NCBI RefSeq assembly: GCF_004339015.1
Contig: NZ_SMFQ01000003.1
Location: forward strand, 1,116,001-1,180,000
Direction: 5' to 3'
Source of the DNA: Cocleimonas flava
Lineage (GTDB): Bacteria; Pseudomonadota; Gammaproteobacteria; Thiotrichales; Thiotrichaceae
DNA length: 64,000 bases
Made by a program: the position numbers and the translations under genes. Every line of letters starts with the position of its first letter. Position 1 is the stretch's first letter. Below are positions 15,517 to 25,438 of this stretch, in pieces. The notes beneath the pieces are model-generated. The model worked only from the letters and a program-made list of their open reading frames with translations, was not told the DNA's origin and made no database searches.

Positions 15517-17442
15517 ATGTCAAAAAATCCTGAAGATACCCACTTAAACCAAACCATCAATGAATCACCAACCAAAGACCGTGTCTTCGATTTAAGTACG
15601 GTTTTGGAAGATTCTCTCAATGAATTTTTTATTTTTGATGCCTGCAATTTAAGTTTTATTCAGGTTAATCGAGGTGCGCGTCAGAATTTGGGTTATAGCT
15701 CGGAAGAGCTGATGACGATGACACCCGTCGATATAAAGCCCGAGCACGATTACGACAGTTTTATGAAGGTGCTAGAACCTTTATCGTCAGGAAAAGAACA
15801 AAGAATTCAGTTTAATACCACTCACCTTCGCAAAGACGGGAGTACCTATCTGGTAGAAGCGCATATACAGAAACTGCACTTTCAAGATAGATCGGTATAT
15901 GTCGCCATCATTATCGATATCACCAAACAAACACAGAACAATGTTGATTTGATAAAGGCACACGCGTTTCTGGATTCTGCACCTGATGCGACGGTGATTG
16001 TTGATGATTCTGGTGTGATTCAGGTGGCGAATAAACAAATGGTAAAACTGTTTGGCTATTCCAAAGAAGAAATGAAAAACATGAGTGTGGATATGTTGGT
16101 GCCTAGCCGCTATCGAGACAGTCATGCCAAACACCGCAAACACTTTTCTGATAATCCTAAAACGCGCGGTATGGGGATAGGTCTGGATTTATCAGCGACG
16201 ACTAAGGACGGCAAAGAAATACCCATTGAGATCAGCCTTAGCCCGATAGAGACGGTAGAAGGTTCGCTGGTTGCAGCAGCAATCCGCGATATTTCTGCAA
16301 GAAAAGCATCCGAAGAAGAACTTCAACTCGCGAGAAAAACAGCGGAAGATGCGACCGCCGCTAAAACGCGTTTTCTAGCGGCTGCCAGCCATGACCTTAG
16401 ACAACCATTGCAGGCGTTAAGGCTTTATCTTTCTGCGCTTAGCAGCAAGCTGGACCAACCTAAAGCGATTCAACTAAGTCAGAAGATGAATCTGTCTCTG
16501 GATACCATGGGCGAATTGCTGGATGCCTTGCTGGATATTTCTACGCTTGAATCTGGTTCTGTTACTGCAGATAAACGTGACATTAGATTATCTGAAGTCC
16601 TTAATAAGCTGATAGCAGACAATGCCCCACTCGCCGAAGAGAAAGGCTTAGTGTTTTTGTGTGAAGGACTGGATTGCATGATTCACACTGACCCTGTGTT
16701 GCTACAGCGGATCATCGAAAACTTTATTACTAACTCCATTCGTTATACCGAGACAGGCAAGATCACGGTCAAAGGTATTCTTGCCGATGGTGTTATTCGT
16801 GTTTCTGTCAACGATACGGGCGTCGGTATACCCGATGAAGCACTGGAAAGAGTGTTTGATGAATTTGTGCAGCTGGATAATGCCGTACGCAACCGCAGCA
16901 AAGGCTTAGGGCTTGGGCTATCGATTGTAAAGCATATTGCGCGTTTGCTGGAGCTACCTGTTTGCGCTGAATCTGTGGTTGGAGTGGGTTCTACTTTTAG
17001 TGTCGATATTCCTTTAAGTGACTCGCAAGAAGTGATTGATACGGAACAGGAAACGATTCACTTTAATTCTTCTACAGAAATAGATCCGACAATACTTATT
17101 GTGGATGACGACCCTGCTATTGTTGATGCGATGATGGAATTGCTGACCGCTTTTGATGTGAATGTCATCACGGCCAATAATGGACCTGAAGCTTTAACCA
17201 AGCTTGATGAAGGTATTAAACCAGACTTTCTGGTATCAGATTACAATATGCCGGATATGAATGGCGTCGAATTAATCACCAAAATTCGCGCTAAATATAA
17301 TGAAGATTTGCCCGCGGTCATTATGACGGGTGAGACTTCTGCAGAAAAAATTAATGATGAGAACTTGCCGAATTACACGGTGTTGCATAAGCCCATTAAT
17401 ATCAATCAATTGCTCTCTCTGATTGAGTCTATCAGGACGTGA
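15517..17442 (+). CDS. PAS-PAS hybrid sensor histidine kinase
   Basis: This 641-residue kinase has two PAS domains (about 22-135 and 145-265), a HisKA domain with phospho-acceptor histidine in AAASHDLRQPLQALRL (about H292), an ATPase domain (NDTGVGIP; GLGLGLSIVKHIARLL) and a C-terminal receiver (LIVDDDPAI; aspartate in LVSDYNMPDMNG, about 574). There is no membrane span, so it is a soluble sensor, perhaps for redox state or a small ligand. The HDLRQPLQAL box is typical of FixL/TodS-like hybrid kinases. It probably signals to the FixJ-like protein upstream and possibly to the stand-alone receiver encoded convergently at 17516. Confidence 0.9.
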   Translation: MSKNPEDTHLNQTINESPTKDRVFDLSTVLEDSLNEFFIFDACNLSFIQVNRGARQNLGYSSEELMTMTPVDIKPEHDYDSFMKVLEPLSSGKEQRIQFNTTHLRKDGSTYLVEAHIQKLHFQDRSVYVAIIIDITKQTQNNVDLIKAHAFLDSAPDATVIVDDSGVIQVANKQMVKLFGYSKEEMKNMSVDMLVPSRYRDSHAKHRKHFSDNPKTRGMGIGLDLSATTKDGKEIPIEISLSPIETVEGSLVAAAIRDISARKASEEELQLARKTAEDATAAKTRFLAAASHDLRQPLQALRLYLSALSSKLDQPKAIQLSQKMNLSLDTMGELLDALLDISTLESGSVTADKRDIRLSEVLNKLIADNAPLAEEKGLVFLCEGLDCMIHTDPVLLQRIIENFITNSIRYTETGKITVKGILADGVIRVSVNDTGVGIPDEALERVFDEFVQLDNAVRNRSKGLGLGLSIVKHIARLLELPVCAESVVGVGSTFSVDIPLSDSQEVIDTEQETIHFNSSTEIDPTILIVDDDPAIVDAMMELLTAFDVNVITANNGPEALTKLDEGIKPDFLVSDYNMPDMNGVELITKIRAKYNEDLPAVIMTGETSAEKINDENLPNYTVLHKPININQLLSLIESIRT

Positions 17443-17515
17443 GTTGTCTGTGAGCTGTCTATACGAAGGTATTTATAGCTTTGTATACTTTACTAATACT
17501 AGAACTATATCTGAA

Positions 17516-17890
17516 CTAGACCAGGATACGTTCTACATGCTCGATAAGGATTTCAGCGGTAATCGGCTTAGCCAAGACTTCCACTACGCCCAATTCCTCT
17601 ATTTCAAGAGTTTCCGGCGCTTTGGGGTATGCGGTTAAGATAATGATGGGGATGGTTTTATTCAGGCTTTTGATAGATTTGACCACTTCTACGCCCCTAA
17701 GACCGGGGAAGTGTGCATCCAGAATAATACAATCAGGCTGATATTGGCCGAAATCAGCAAGGAACGCACTACCACTGATATACGTTTGCGTATCCCAATG
17801 CTGGTTTTCTAACACCATTTCAAGGGAATCTAAAATTGACTCATCGTCGTCGACGATAGCAATGGAAGGAAAAGTTGTAGTTGCGAGCAT
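17516..17890 (-). CDS. Stand-alone receiver domain protein
   Basis: This 124-residue CheY-like protein contains only a receiver: IAIVDDDESI near the N-terminus, phospho-acceptor aspartate in CIILDAHFPG, T in ILTAYP and K in LAKPI. There is no output domain, so it probably acts by protein contact or as a phosphate sink. The ATG at 17890 is used; a TTG at 17896 would add two residues. It lies convergent with the hybrid kinase, 73 bp away, which suggests a shared signalling pathway. Confidence 0.85.
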   Translation of the reverse strand: MLATTTFPSIAIVDDDESILDSLEMVLENQHWDTQTYISGSAFLADFGQYQPDCIILDAHFPGLRGVEVVKSIKSLNKTIPIIILTAYPKAPETLEIEELGVVEVLAKPITAEILIEHVERILV

Positions 17891-18039
17891 TCTCAATATC
17901 TCATCGATTGATGAATGAGATTATATGTTGTTGCTAAAATCTTAGCTTGATAGACGTCAAGTAAACTAAATACTGTACAAAATCACTTCTCAGCTAGCTT
18001 GGTCCAGATTAAGAGAGAGAGATAGAGAGGGATTGTATT

Positions 18040-18071
18040 GGCACCCCCCCTACTTATAAGCCCTTTTTTTT
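18040..18071 (+). repeat. C-run/T-run interspersed element, copy 2
   Basis: This copy reads GCAC7TACTTATAAGCCC followed by T8. It lies between two minus-strand genes, 17 bp after the stop of the EamA gene, with its T-tract toward that stop. Confidence 0.75.
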
Positions 18072-18087
18072 AAAAAGGATTGGAACC

Positions 18088-18975
18088 TTATGCTTTGGTT
18101 TTACTGGCGGACTGCTGAATCATAATCCCAACAATAATCAAACCTAAGCCCATAAAGGTCATCCATTGCAATGGTTCGCCAAGTACCTGATTGATAATAA
18201 ATAAGCTGACGAAGGGCGACAGGAAGATCAGTGTACTAATACTGCTGACTTTATCGGTTAGGTGTAATGCCATTTGCCAGCACATAAAGGCCAAGCCCAT
18301 TTCGAATAAACCGATGTAAACAACACTCATTAACTGTTTAGCATTAACGCTTTGCGGCAATCCTTCAAATATCAGGGTGATGATGATTAAGATAGGTACA
18401 GCGAAGGTAAAGCTCTGGAATAGTTTAACCACAGGTGGCCTTGTATCTCGCGCGTTTAATAACCAGTAACCCGCCCAGATAATGGTACTGAATAAGGCTA
18501 AAAATACGCCGAAGTAACTTAATTCGCCTGAAATGCTTTTGCCACTGATGGATATAAACACAACACCGACATAACCTAGCAGAATCGCGATTATGTCTTT
18601 CTTATTCAGCTTATGACCTAACAGCGGCACGGATAAAATAGTCAGCGTTATCGCCCAGGTATAATTCAGTGATTGCGCCACCTGCGCTGGCAATAAATCG
18701 TAAGCTTTGAATAACACCAGATAATATAAAACAGGGTTGAGTAAGGCCAAAACCAGAATAGCTTTGACGTTTTTAGGGATTGTGCTTATCGCCGTTTTTA
18801 ACTCACCTTTCCAGGTTAAAAAACTGCCCAGAGTTAACCACGAGAAAAAACTCGCACCCATCAGCAATTGCAATAATGTCATCTGCTGTAAGCCTAGTTT
18901 GAAGGCTGTTGCGACCGTCGACCACATTCCTACGGCTAATAAGGCATAAATAACTGCTAGCTTATTTTTATCCAT
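18088..18975 (-). CDS. EamA-family (DMT) transporter
   Basis: This 295-residue protein consists of about ten membrane helices arranged as two EamA repeats, as in the drug/metabolite transporter superfamily. Members export amino acids, metabolites or drugs; the substrate here is unknown. The start MDKNKLAVIYALLAVGMWST and the segment VAQSLNYTWAITLTILSVPLLG are typical. It is a single gene upstream of which moeA ends 83 bp away on the same strand, so co-transcription is possible but not suggested by spacing. Confidence 0.85.
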   Translation of the reverse strand: MDKNKLAVIYALLAVGMWSTVATAFKLGLQQMTLLQLLMGASFFSWLTLGSFLTWKGELKTAISTIPKNVKAILVLALLNPVLYYLVLFKAYDLLPAQVAQSLNYTWAITLTILSVPLLGHKLNKKDIIAILLGYVGVVFISISGKSISGELSYFGVFLALFSTIIWAGYWLLNARDTRPPVVKLFQSFTFAVPILIIITLIFEGLPQSVNAKQLMSVVYIGLFEMGLAFMCWQMALHLTDKVSSISTLIFLSPFVSLFIINQVLGEPLQWMTFMGLGLIIVGIMIQQSASKTKA

Positions 18976-19057
18976 TTTTATCTACTTATACCTAGAGCCA
19001 TCGCACTCTGTTGCGTTGCATTTCTTACTTTAAGTTTATATTGTTAAACAAAGACGT

Positions 19058-20380
19058 TTAGCCAATTGATAATTCACTAAAAGGCGTAAATTGAATCAAA
19101 TCACCCTTTGAGACTAGCGTTTGAGCCGGCACAAAAGCGAATCCATTCCCCCAGCTTGCCGAAGTTAGCACTCCTGAACTCTGGTTGGGATATAGCGTGA
19201 TACTTGCCTTACCTGCATCGTCATAATCGAGACGCGCACGTAAATACTCATTACGTGTTTCTTTTTTGTTGATTTCAAAACCACTTTCTACCATAAAGCT
19301 CTTTGGTGGCTGTTCGTTTGAGCCCTGCTTTTTAAGAATGTAGGGACGCGCAAAAATACAGAATGTGGCAAACACCGAAACGGGGTTTCCTGGCAATCCC
19401 ATAAAGGCGGTATTTCCTGATTGATGGTGTATTTCACCAAACACAAATGGCTTGCCCGGTTTGATATTGACTCGCCATAAACCAAGCTCACCATTGGCTT
19501 CTAACGCTTTTCTGATATGGTCTTCTTCACCCACCGAGACACCGCCACTGGTCATTACCAGATCCGCTTTTGCTGCCGCCTCCAGTAAGGCTGCTTCTGT
19601 CGCGGCGAGGTTATCTTCGATAATACCCAAGTCGATGACTTCGCAATTCAGGCTTTCCAATAAGCCATTTAAGGTGAAACGGTTAGAGTTATAGATTTGC
19701 CCTGGCCCCAGAGTTTCTCCCGGTTGGCGTAATTCATCACCGGTAAAGAAAATCGCAACCTTTAAACGTCGTTTAACGGATAACTCTGATATGCCAACCG
19801 AGGCGACCAAACCTAAATCTTGAGGGCGTAGTTTGTGCCCTGCTTTTAGAATCACATCCCCTTGTTTGATATCCTCACCTGCTTTGCGAACATTCGAGCC
19901 CGCCTGTGGGATTGACTGGATGACGACTTTATCGCCCTGTCGATCGCAGTTTTCCTGCATCACGACCGTATCTGCGCCGGCTGGAATGGGGGCTCCGGTA
20001 AATATTCTGGCTACTGTGCCTTTATTGAGTGGCTCACCAAAATCACCCGCACAAATACGCTGGCTAACATCAAAGCCATCTGCTGATGTTGTAGCTGCGT
20101 CAGCGATATCTGCTGCATTAAACGCATAACCATCCATGGCGCTATTGTCCGCGGGTGGTACGTTGATCGTAGACGTTATATCTTCCGCCAGAATACGAGT
20201 ACGCGCTTTGAGGACGGATATTGTTTCAACGCTGTTAACGGTTTTTGCTTTATCGCGCAAAACGTTTAATACATCATCGATAGCCAGTAGTGTTTGCTTG
20301 TAGTCACAAGAATCATCGGCACTGGTTGCGACATTAGTAGCAGCATTAATAGCTGTTTGATTTTTCTGCAAATCTGACAT
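19058..20380 (-). CDS. moeA: Molybdopterin molybdenumtransferase MoeA
   Basis: This 440-residue enzyme inserts molybdate into adenylylated molybdopterin in the last step of molybdenum-cofactor synthesis. Diagnostic motifs are VPPADNSAMDGYAF (about 74-87), GAPIPAGADTVVMQE, the MoCF domain TSGGVSVGEEDHIRKALE, and GNPVSVFATF. Its length is slightly above the usual 400-410 because of an N-terminal extension of about 25 residues. The upstream moaB ends one base before it, so the two form an operon. The cofactor would serve molybdoenzymes encoded outside the window. Confidence 0.95.
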   Translation of the reverse strand: MSDLQKNQTAINAATNVATSADDSCDYKQTLLAIDDVLNVLRDKAKTVNSVETISVLKARTRILAEDITSTINVPPADNSAMDGYAFNAADIADAATTSADGFDVSQRICAGDFGEPLNKGTVARIFTGAPIPAGADTVVMQENCDRQGDKVVIQSIPQAGSNVRKAGEDIKQGDVILKAGHKLRPQDLGLVASVGISELSVKRRLKVAIFFTGDELRQPGETLGPGQIYNSNRFTLNGLLESLNCEVIDLGIIEDNLAATEAALLEAAAKADLVMTSGGVSVGEEDHIRKALEANGELGLWRVNIKPGKPFVFGEIHHQSGNTAFMGLPGNPVSVFATFCIFARPYILKKQGSNEQPPKSFMVESGFEINKKETRNEYLRARLDYDDAGKASITLYPNQSSGVLTSASWGNGFAFVPAQTLVSKGDLIQFTPFSELSIG

Positions 20381-20381
20381 A

Positions 20382-20912
20382 TTACTTTTCTTTAAACCTT
20401 GGCATCATTTGTACTAAGTTACATGGCATTACACGTACATCTAATTGATGTTTTATGATTTCTTGCCAGCCGTCTTTACACGCACCCGGCGACCCTGGAA
20501 GGGTGAAAAGCACTGTGCCATTCGCCAACCCTGCTATCGCGCGAGACTGAATGGTAGAGGTTTTGATAAGGTCATAAGAGATCATGCGGAATACTTCGCC
20601 AAAACCTTCGATTTCCTTATCGTATAAAACCTTCATCGCTTCCGGGGTGACATCTCTACCCGTTAAACCGGTTCCGCCGGTGGTGATAACCGCATGCACA
20701 TCAGGATCAGCAATCCATTGAGAGACAGCCGCTCTGATTTCGTAAATATCATCGATCACAATCTTTTTTTCTGCAAGATTATGCCCATCAGCGGTGAGTA
20801 ATTTTTCTAACATTTTCCCTGACTTATCATCACTTTCATCGCGTGAGTCTGAGACCACCATCACGGCGATATTAAGCGGAATAAAGTCTACATCTGGATT
20901 GATTTTAGCCAT
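20382..20912 (-). CDS. moaB: Molybdenum cofactor biosynthesis protein MoaB
   Basis: This 176-residue member of the MoaB/MogA family has VVSDSRDESDDKSG near the start, TTGGTGLTGRDVTPEA in the middle and LFTLPGSPGACKDGW toward the end. MoaB-type proteins bind molybdopterin and in many bacteria adenylylate it before MoeA acts. First gene of the moaB-moeA pair, one base between them. It is divergent from the RND pump genes; the shared spacer contains a C-run/T-run element. Confidence 0.92.
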   Translation of the reverse strand: MAKINPDVDFIPLNIAVMVVSDSRDESDDKSGKMLEKLLTADGHNLAEKKIVIDDIYEIRAAVSQWIADPDVHAVITTGGTGLTGRDVTPEAMKVLYDKEIEGFGEVFRMISYDLIKTSTIQSRAIAGLANGTVLFTLPGSPGACKDGWQEIIKHQLDVRVMPCNLVQMMPRFKEK

Positions 20913-21030
20913 AATTTGATATTGTAATTTTATGTAAAGTTTGAGAAAAAGTTCTCTATAAATCTATAATCTTTAAGTAGTGAATATAGAGCAATTTAAG
21001 CGTTTCAGAGTATATATTTAATTATAAAAA

Positions 21031-21058
21031 GACACCCCCTACTTATAGGCTGTTTTTT
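21031..21058 (+). repeat. C-run/T-run interspersed element, copy 3
   Basis: GACAC5TACTTATAGGCTG followed by T6 lies between the divergent moaB and RND genes, in a region that should hold promoters. That is an unusual place for a terminator. CCCC/GGGG pairing is lost in this copy. Confidence 0.7.
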
Positions 21059-21107
21059 AATCGAACGGCTAAGTAGTGATTAAGAGAAATGACTTAATTA
21101 TAGTTGG

Positions 21108-22355
21108 ATGATAGTACACAGTGTTAAAATTGCAGCAACCTTAGTCTTAATCAGGATATTACATCTAATGCCCCACCGGATATCACTCAATTTTTTGATC
21201 GGCATGCTTGGCTTAGTAATAATGATTACAGCCACGAGCATTACACCAGCAACTGCTGCCGATAAGAAAAAAGCGATCCATTTGGTCGAGGTAACTCAAG
21301 CCGAGGCGACAAAATCCAATACTGCGAATAACTGGTACGGCTCGCTGTATTTTAATGAACTGGTAAATATCTATAATCAGGAAAAAGGCCGCATCGATTC
21401 TTTTCCCTTCAAAGAAGGCGATTACGTTAAGAAAAATCAAGTACTGGTGCATCTGGATGATCGTTTATTACGCGCAGAAAAAACCAGATTATTGGCACAA
21501 ATTAGCCAGGCAAAGACCGACTTAAACCGTATTCAGGTACTGGTCAAAAAACAGGCTTTGGGGACTAATGAGTTAGATCAGGCAAAAACACAACTCGCAA
21601 TTTATAACGCAGAGAAAAACCTGCTCGACATCCGTTTAAGTTATTTTACGATTAACGCCCCATTCTCAGGAATTGTTACCGACCGCTTTGCAAACGAAGG
21701 GGATGCCGTTTCGGCTCAGCAACATTTACTTACCCTGAGCAATGACAACTCGTTGGTGGCTAAAGTGCAGATCAGTGAAACCGCCCTGCCTAGCTTAAAA
21801 ATGAATGCACCTGCGACCATCATTATCCCGTCTTCTGGTGAAAAATATGCAGGTAAAATTTCACGTATCTACCCCAAACTACACCCTAGTACACGACAAG
21901 CGACCGTAGAAATCACCTTCGACAGCATTCCTAAGAATCTGTATTCAGGGCAATCGGTACTCGCCGAGATTAAAGGAGCGACCAAGGATCGAATCCTGAT
22001 CCCTCTTGCGGCACTCAAACGAGACGGTGACGGTGAGTATGTTTTCTTGTTAAAGGAAGATGGCAAAGCACATCGACAGGCTGTCACCAGCTCTGCCTAT
22101 ATCTCTGGAAAAGTTGAAATTACCAGCGGCATAAAACTCAACGACAAAGTTATTACACGCGGCTTTTTAGGTTTGCAAAATGGTAAAGCGGTGAAAGTAT
22201 CTGGAGAGCTCGATACCTCTGAAGATACCGCGACACAATCTGAAACACCCAATAATAAACCAGCGACTAAGCCAGATAATGCGAACACTTTCAGTGGTCG
22301 CCTGAGTAAAACATGGAACAGTACCTTGAACAAGATTAAGGACATGGTTAACTGA
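21108..22355 (+). CDS. RND efflux periplasmic adaptor (membrane fusion protein)
   Basis: This protein of up to 415 residues joins an inner-membrane RND pump to an outer-membrane channel. An N-terminal hydrophobic segment (FLIGMLGLVIMITATSITPA) anchors or exports it. A lipoyl-like half (GRIDSFPFKEGDYVKKNQVLVHLDD), an alpha-hairpin, the second lipoyl half (INAPFSGIVTDRFANEGD) and beta-barrel domains follow in the expected order. The C-terminus after about residue 365 is a low-complexity tail rich in T, N and K. An alternative ATG lies at 21168. Its stop overlaps the RND start as TGATG, so they are coupled. Confidence 0.9.
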   Translation: MIVHSVKIAATLVLIRILHLMPHRISLNFLIGMLGLVIMITATSITPATAADKKKAIHLVEVTQAEATKSNTANNWYGSLYFNELVNIYNQEKGRIDSFPFKEGDYVKKNQVLVHLDDRLLRAEKTRLLAQISQAKTDLNRIQVLVKKQALGTNELDQAKTQLAIYNAEKNLLDIRLSYFTINAPFSGIVTDRFANEGDAVSAQQHLLTLSNDNSLVAKVQISETALPSLKMNAPATIIIPSSGEKYAGKISRIYPKLHPSTRQATVEITFDSIPKNLYSGQSVLAEIKGATKDRILIPLAALKRDGDGEYVFLLKEDGKAHRQAVTSSAYISGKVEITSGIKLNDKVITRGFLGLQNGKAVKVSGELDTSEDTATQSETPNNKPATKPDNANTFSGRLSKTWNSTLNKIKDMVN

Positions 22356-25300
22356 TGAAGCACTCGGCAGGCATAGCTGGCTGGGCGATATTTCACCCGA
22401 TTGGTGTGATTATGTTGATGTTGACTATCATCATCCTTGGACTATTTTCACTCAGTAAACTCAATATCGATTTGTTACCAGAGATTATCTACCCCGAAGT
22501 GCGCACGCGTATCATCGACGCTGGTGTGCCCGCAACGATCATGGAAGATGAGATCACACGCCAACTGGAAGAACAACTGGCGATTACTGAAGGTGCTATT
22601 TCAGTTATATCGACTACACAGGAAGGTCGTTCTGCGGTTGACCTGTCATTTGCCTATGGCACCGATATCGATGTGGCGCTGCGCGACGCAAGTACTCGAC
22701 TGGATCGTGCAAAACGCTTTTTACCTGATTCGATTGATCCGCCCGTTATTTATAAACGTGACCCTTCGCAACGCCCTATTGCGGAGTATGTATTGAGTTC
22801 ACCCACGAGGACATCGGTAGAACTGGATGACTGGGGCAATTATACGCTGTCAAAATGGCTGTTAAACCTGCCGGGTGTAGCCTCGATTGAAGTCGGTGGT
22901 GGCAGGCAGCGTGAAATTCAGGTGATTACCGATTCGAATAAACTGGCCGCCTATAAACTTGATATCACCGACATTTCGGAAGTCATTCAAGAAAATAATC
23001 AAGACACACCTGCGGGCCGATTTTATTCTGAAAGTGGCGAGATAAGCGGGCGAACTGCATCGCGCTTTAATTCGGTTAATGATATTGAAAACCTGCCCTT
23101 ACCCGTCACCTCTGATTCGGCCGATAATATTTTACGCATCAAAGACGTGGCGTTTGTACAAGATGGTATGGCGGATGAAAAGGTTCGTATTCGCCTGAAC
23201 GGTGAGCCTGGCTTAAAAGTCTCCTTACAAAAACAGCCTCAGGCAAATACGGTAAGTGTTTATGACGGGGTTGCGAATGAGCTTGAGAAATTAGCCGAGC
23301 GCGGCCAAATACCCGAAGACATCACGATCAAACGGGTTGATGATCAGGCACAGTATATTCGCCAATCGTTAAAGAATGCTTCCTCATCTGCGCTGACAGG
23401 TGCAATCCTGGCAATGCTGGTGGTGTATATATTTCTCGGCAATATTCGTCGTACGCTGATTATTGGTAGCGCGATTCCGATTGCGGTTTTAGTCACGATG
23501 ATTTTTATGTCTATGGGCGGCTTGACCCTCAACATCATGACCTTGGGTGGCTTGGCTTTAGGCATTGGTATGCTGGTTGATAACACCATCGTGATGCTCG
23601 AAAATATTTATCGACACCAGAAAGAAAACGAAGATTCACTCGATCAAGCGGTGGTTGCGTCCTCTGAAGTTAATAGCGCAATCATCGCTTCGACAACGAC
23701 CAATCTGGCGGCGGTACTGCCCTTTTTATTCATCGGTGGTTTGATAGGTTTATTGTTCCGTGAGTTGATCTTCACAATCTCATCCGCAATCGTTGCATCG
23801 TTATTAGTCGCGATTACCTTAGTGCCCGCGCTGGCGGCCAGAGTGCCTGCGAAATCCAAAGAAGGTATTTTACGTCGCGCGTTTGATGCCACTATCAAAC
23901 TTTTACAGAACGTTTATGGTTGGTTCTTGAGCATTGCACTCAAAATGCCATTACTGGTTATCATTCTGTTTTTAGCCGTCTTCGCCTTCAGTATTCCGGT
24001 TTTTCAGGACAGCAAGTTTGAGTTCTTGCCTAAAATGGAGAATGGTGAAGTCTCTATTCGCTTAACGGCTGATCCGGGTATTTCTCTCGATGAAATGGAT
24101 ACCTTAACCAAAAAAATAGAGTCACTGATTACGGAACTACCTGATGTCGATTCGCTGTTTACCTTGGTTGGCGGTGGTGTTTATGGGCGTTCGACCTATG
24201 AAAGAAGTAATCGCGCAGACATCAAAGTGTTATTAGATAAAAGTGAAAAAGCGATAGCGGTAGACCAATGGATAAAACTCGCGAATGCAGCCATCACTAA
24301 AGAAGAACTCGCTGGCGTTAAAGTAAGAATCAGAAATCAGGGTATTCGTGGAATTCGGGTTTCGCAAGGTGAAGACGATCTTAACCTGCGTATTAAAGGC
24401 CAGAACCTACTGGTTTTAGAATCCCTGGCTGATCAGGCGGTTGAGTCGTTAAACGGCACTGCTGGTATTCGTAATGTGCAACATTCCAGTGAAGGTAGTG
24501 ATCAGGAACTGACGATTAAAGTAGACCGTGAACGCGCCGCACAACTAGGGCTATCGACAGAAGAAATAGGAAATGTGATTCGCTTTGCAGTGGGTGGGCG
24601 AACGGTCACAGACTTTATTCAAAACGATAAAAGTATTGATGTGTTGATGCGGCTCGATAGAAGCCAGTTACGCAACCCGGATGATTTGGGTGAGATTATT
24701 CTGTTTACCAATACAGAACCGCGACAACCGGTTCGCCTGTCTGAGGTTGCTAATCTTGAATGGGAGAAAACACCCGCAAGCATTATGCGCGATCGTCAAC
24801 AACGTGTGATCGAAATTACCGCGAGTCTCACCGGGGATTTAACTCTGGAAGAGGCTTATGCAAATATCGAAAAATCGCTTGAAAATGTCGATTTCCCTGC
24901 GGGATATTCAATCTACGAAGCTGGCGAACTCGAGGCGATAAAAGAAAATCAAAGGACTTCGCAAATCTTATTAGGGCTCGCGATGTTCTTAGTTTTTGTG
25001 GTGATGGCTGTACATTACGAATCTTTGCGTGATCCCATCATTATCATGTTAAGTGTGCCATTTGCGGCGATTGGTGTGGCCCTGGGCTTGCTGGTAACGG
25101 GTATTCCTTTATCCATGCCTGTGTGGCTGGGCACCATCATGCTGGCTGGCATCGTGGTAAATAACACCATCGTGTTAGTAGAAACCATTGAGCTTAAAAA
25201 AGAGCACGCTAACTCAATGGTTGAGGCGATCATCGAAGCTGCGAAAGTTCGCTTACGCCCAATTTTGATGACAACCCTGACAACTGTCGTGGGTATGATT

Positions 25301-25438
25301 CCTTTAGCAATGGCGCTGGGTAAAGGTTCTGAAATGCTACAGCCATTGGCGATCAGTATTGTTGCCGGCCTTAGTTTTTCTGTATTGGTTACGCTGTTTT
25401 TTGTGCCTTCAATTTACAAATTGATTTATAGGGCTTAG
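22355..25438 (+). CDS. RND efflux transporter, HAE-type permease
   Basis: This 1027-residue proton-driven pump has the expected twelve membrane helices and two large periplasmic loops. The signature LGGLALGIGMLVDNTIVMLENIYRH in the fourth helix region and the related LAGIVVNNTIVLVETIEL in the second half fit the AcrB-like HAE superfamily. It works with the adaptor encoded just upstream; no outer-membrane channel gene is nearby, so a shared TolC-like protein is likely. The substrate is unknown. The convergent MarR regulator at 25803 may control the pump. Three 109-bp repeats begin at its stop codon. Confidence 0.93.
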   Translation: MKHSAGIAGWAIFHPIGVIMLMLTIIILGLFSLSKLNIDLLPEIIYPEVRTRIIDAGVPATIMEDEITRQLEEQLAITEGAISVISTTQEGRSAVDLSFAYGTDIDVALRDASTRLDRAKRFLPDSIDPPVIYKRDPSQRPIAEYVLSSPTRTSVELDDWGNYTLSKWLLNLPGVASIEVGGGRQREIQVITDSNKLAAYKLDITDISEVIQENNQDTPAGRFYSESGEISGRTASRFNSVNDIENLPLPVTSDSADNILRIKDVAFVQDGMADEKVRIRLNGEPGLKVSLQKQPQANTVSVYDGVANELEKLAERGQIPEDITIKRVDDQAQYIRQSLKNASSSALTGAILAMLVVYIFLGNIRRTLIIGSAIPIAVLVTMIFMSMGGLTLNIMTLGGLALGIGMLVDNTIVMLENIYRHQKENEDSLDQAVVASSEVNSAIIASTTTNLAAVLPFLFIGGLIGLLFRELIFTISSAIVASLLVAITLVPALAARVPAKSKEGILRRAFDATIKLLQNVYGWFLSIALKMPLLVIILFLAVFAFSIPVFQDSKFEFLPKMENGEVSIRLTADPGISLDEMDTLTKKIESLITELPDVDSLFTLVGGGVYGRSTYERSNRADIKVLLDKSEKAIAVDQWIKLANAAITKEELAGVKVRIRNQGIRGIRVSQGEDDLNLRIKGQNLLVLESLADQAVESLNGTAGIRNVQHSSEGSDQELTIKVDRERAAQLGLSTEEIGNVIRFAVGGRTVTDFIQNDKSIDVLMRLDRSQLRNPDDLGEIILFTNTEPRQPVRLSEVANLEWEKTPASIMRDRQQRVIEITASLTGDLTLEEAYANIEKSLENVDFPAGYSIYEAGELEAIKENQRTSQILLGLAMFLVFVVMAVHYESLRDPIIIMLSVPFAAIGVALGLLVTGIPLSMPVWLGTIMLAGIVVNNTIVLVETIELKKEHANSMVEAIIEAAKVRLRPILMTTLTTVVGMIPLAMALGKGSEMLQPLAISIVAGLSFSVLVTLFFVPSIYKLIYRA

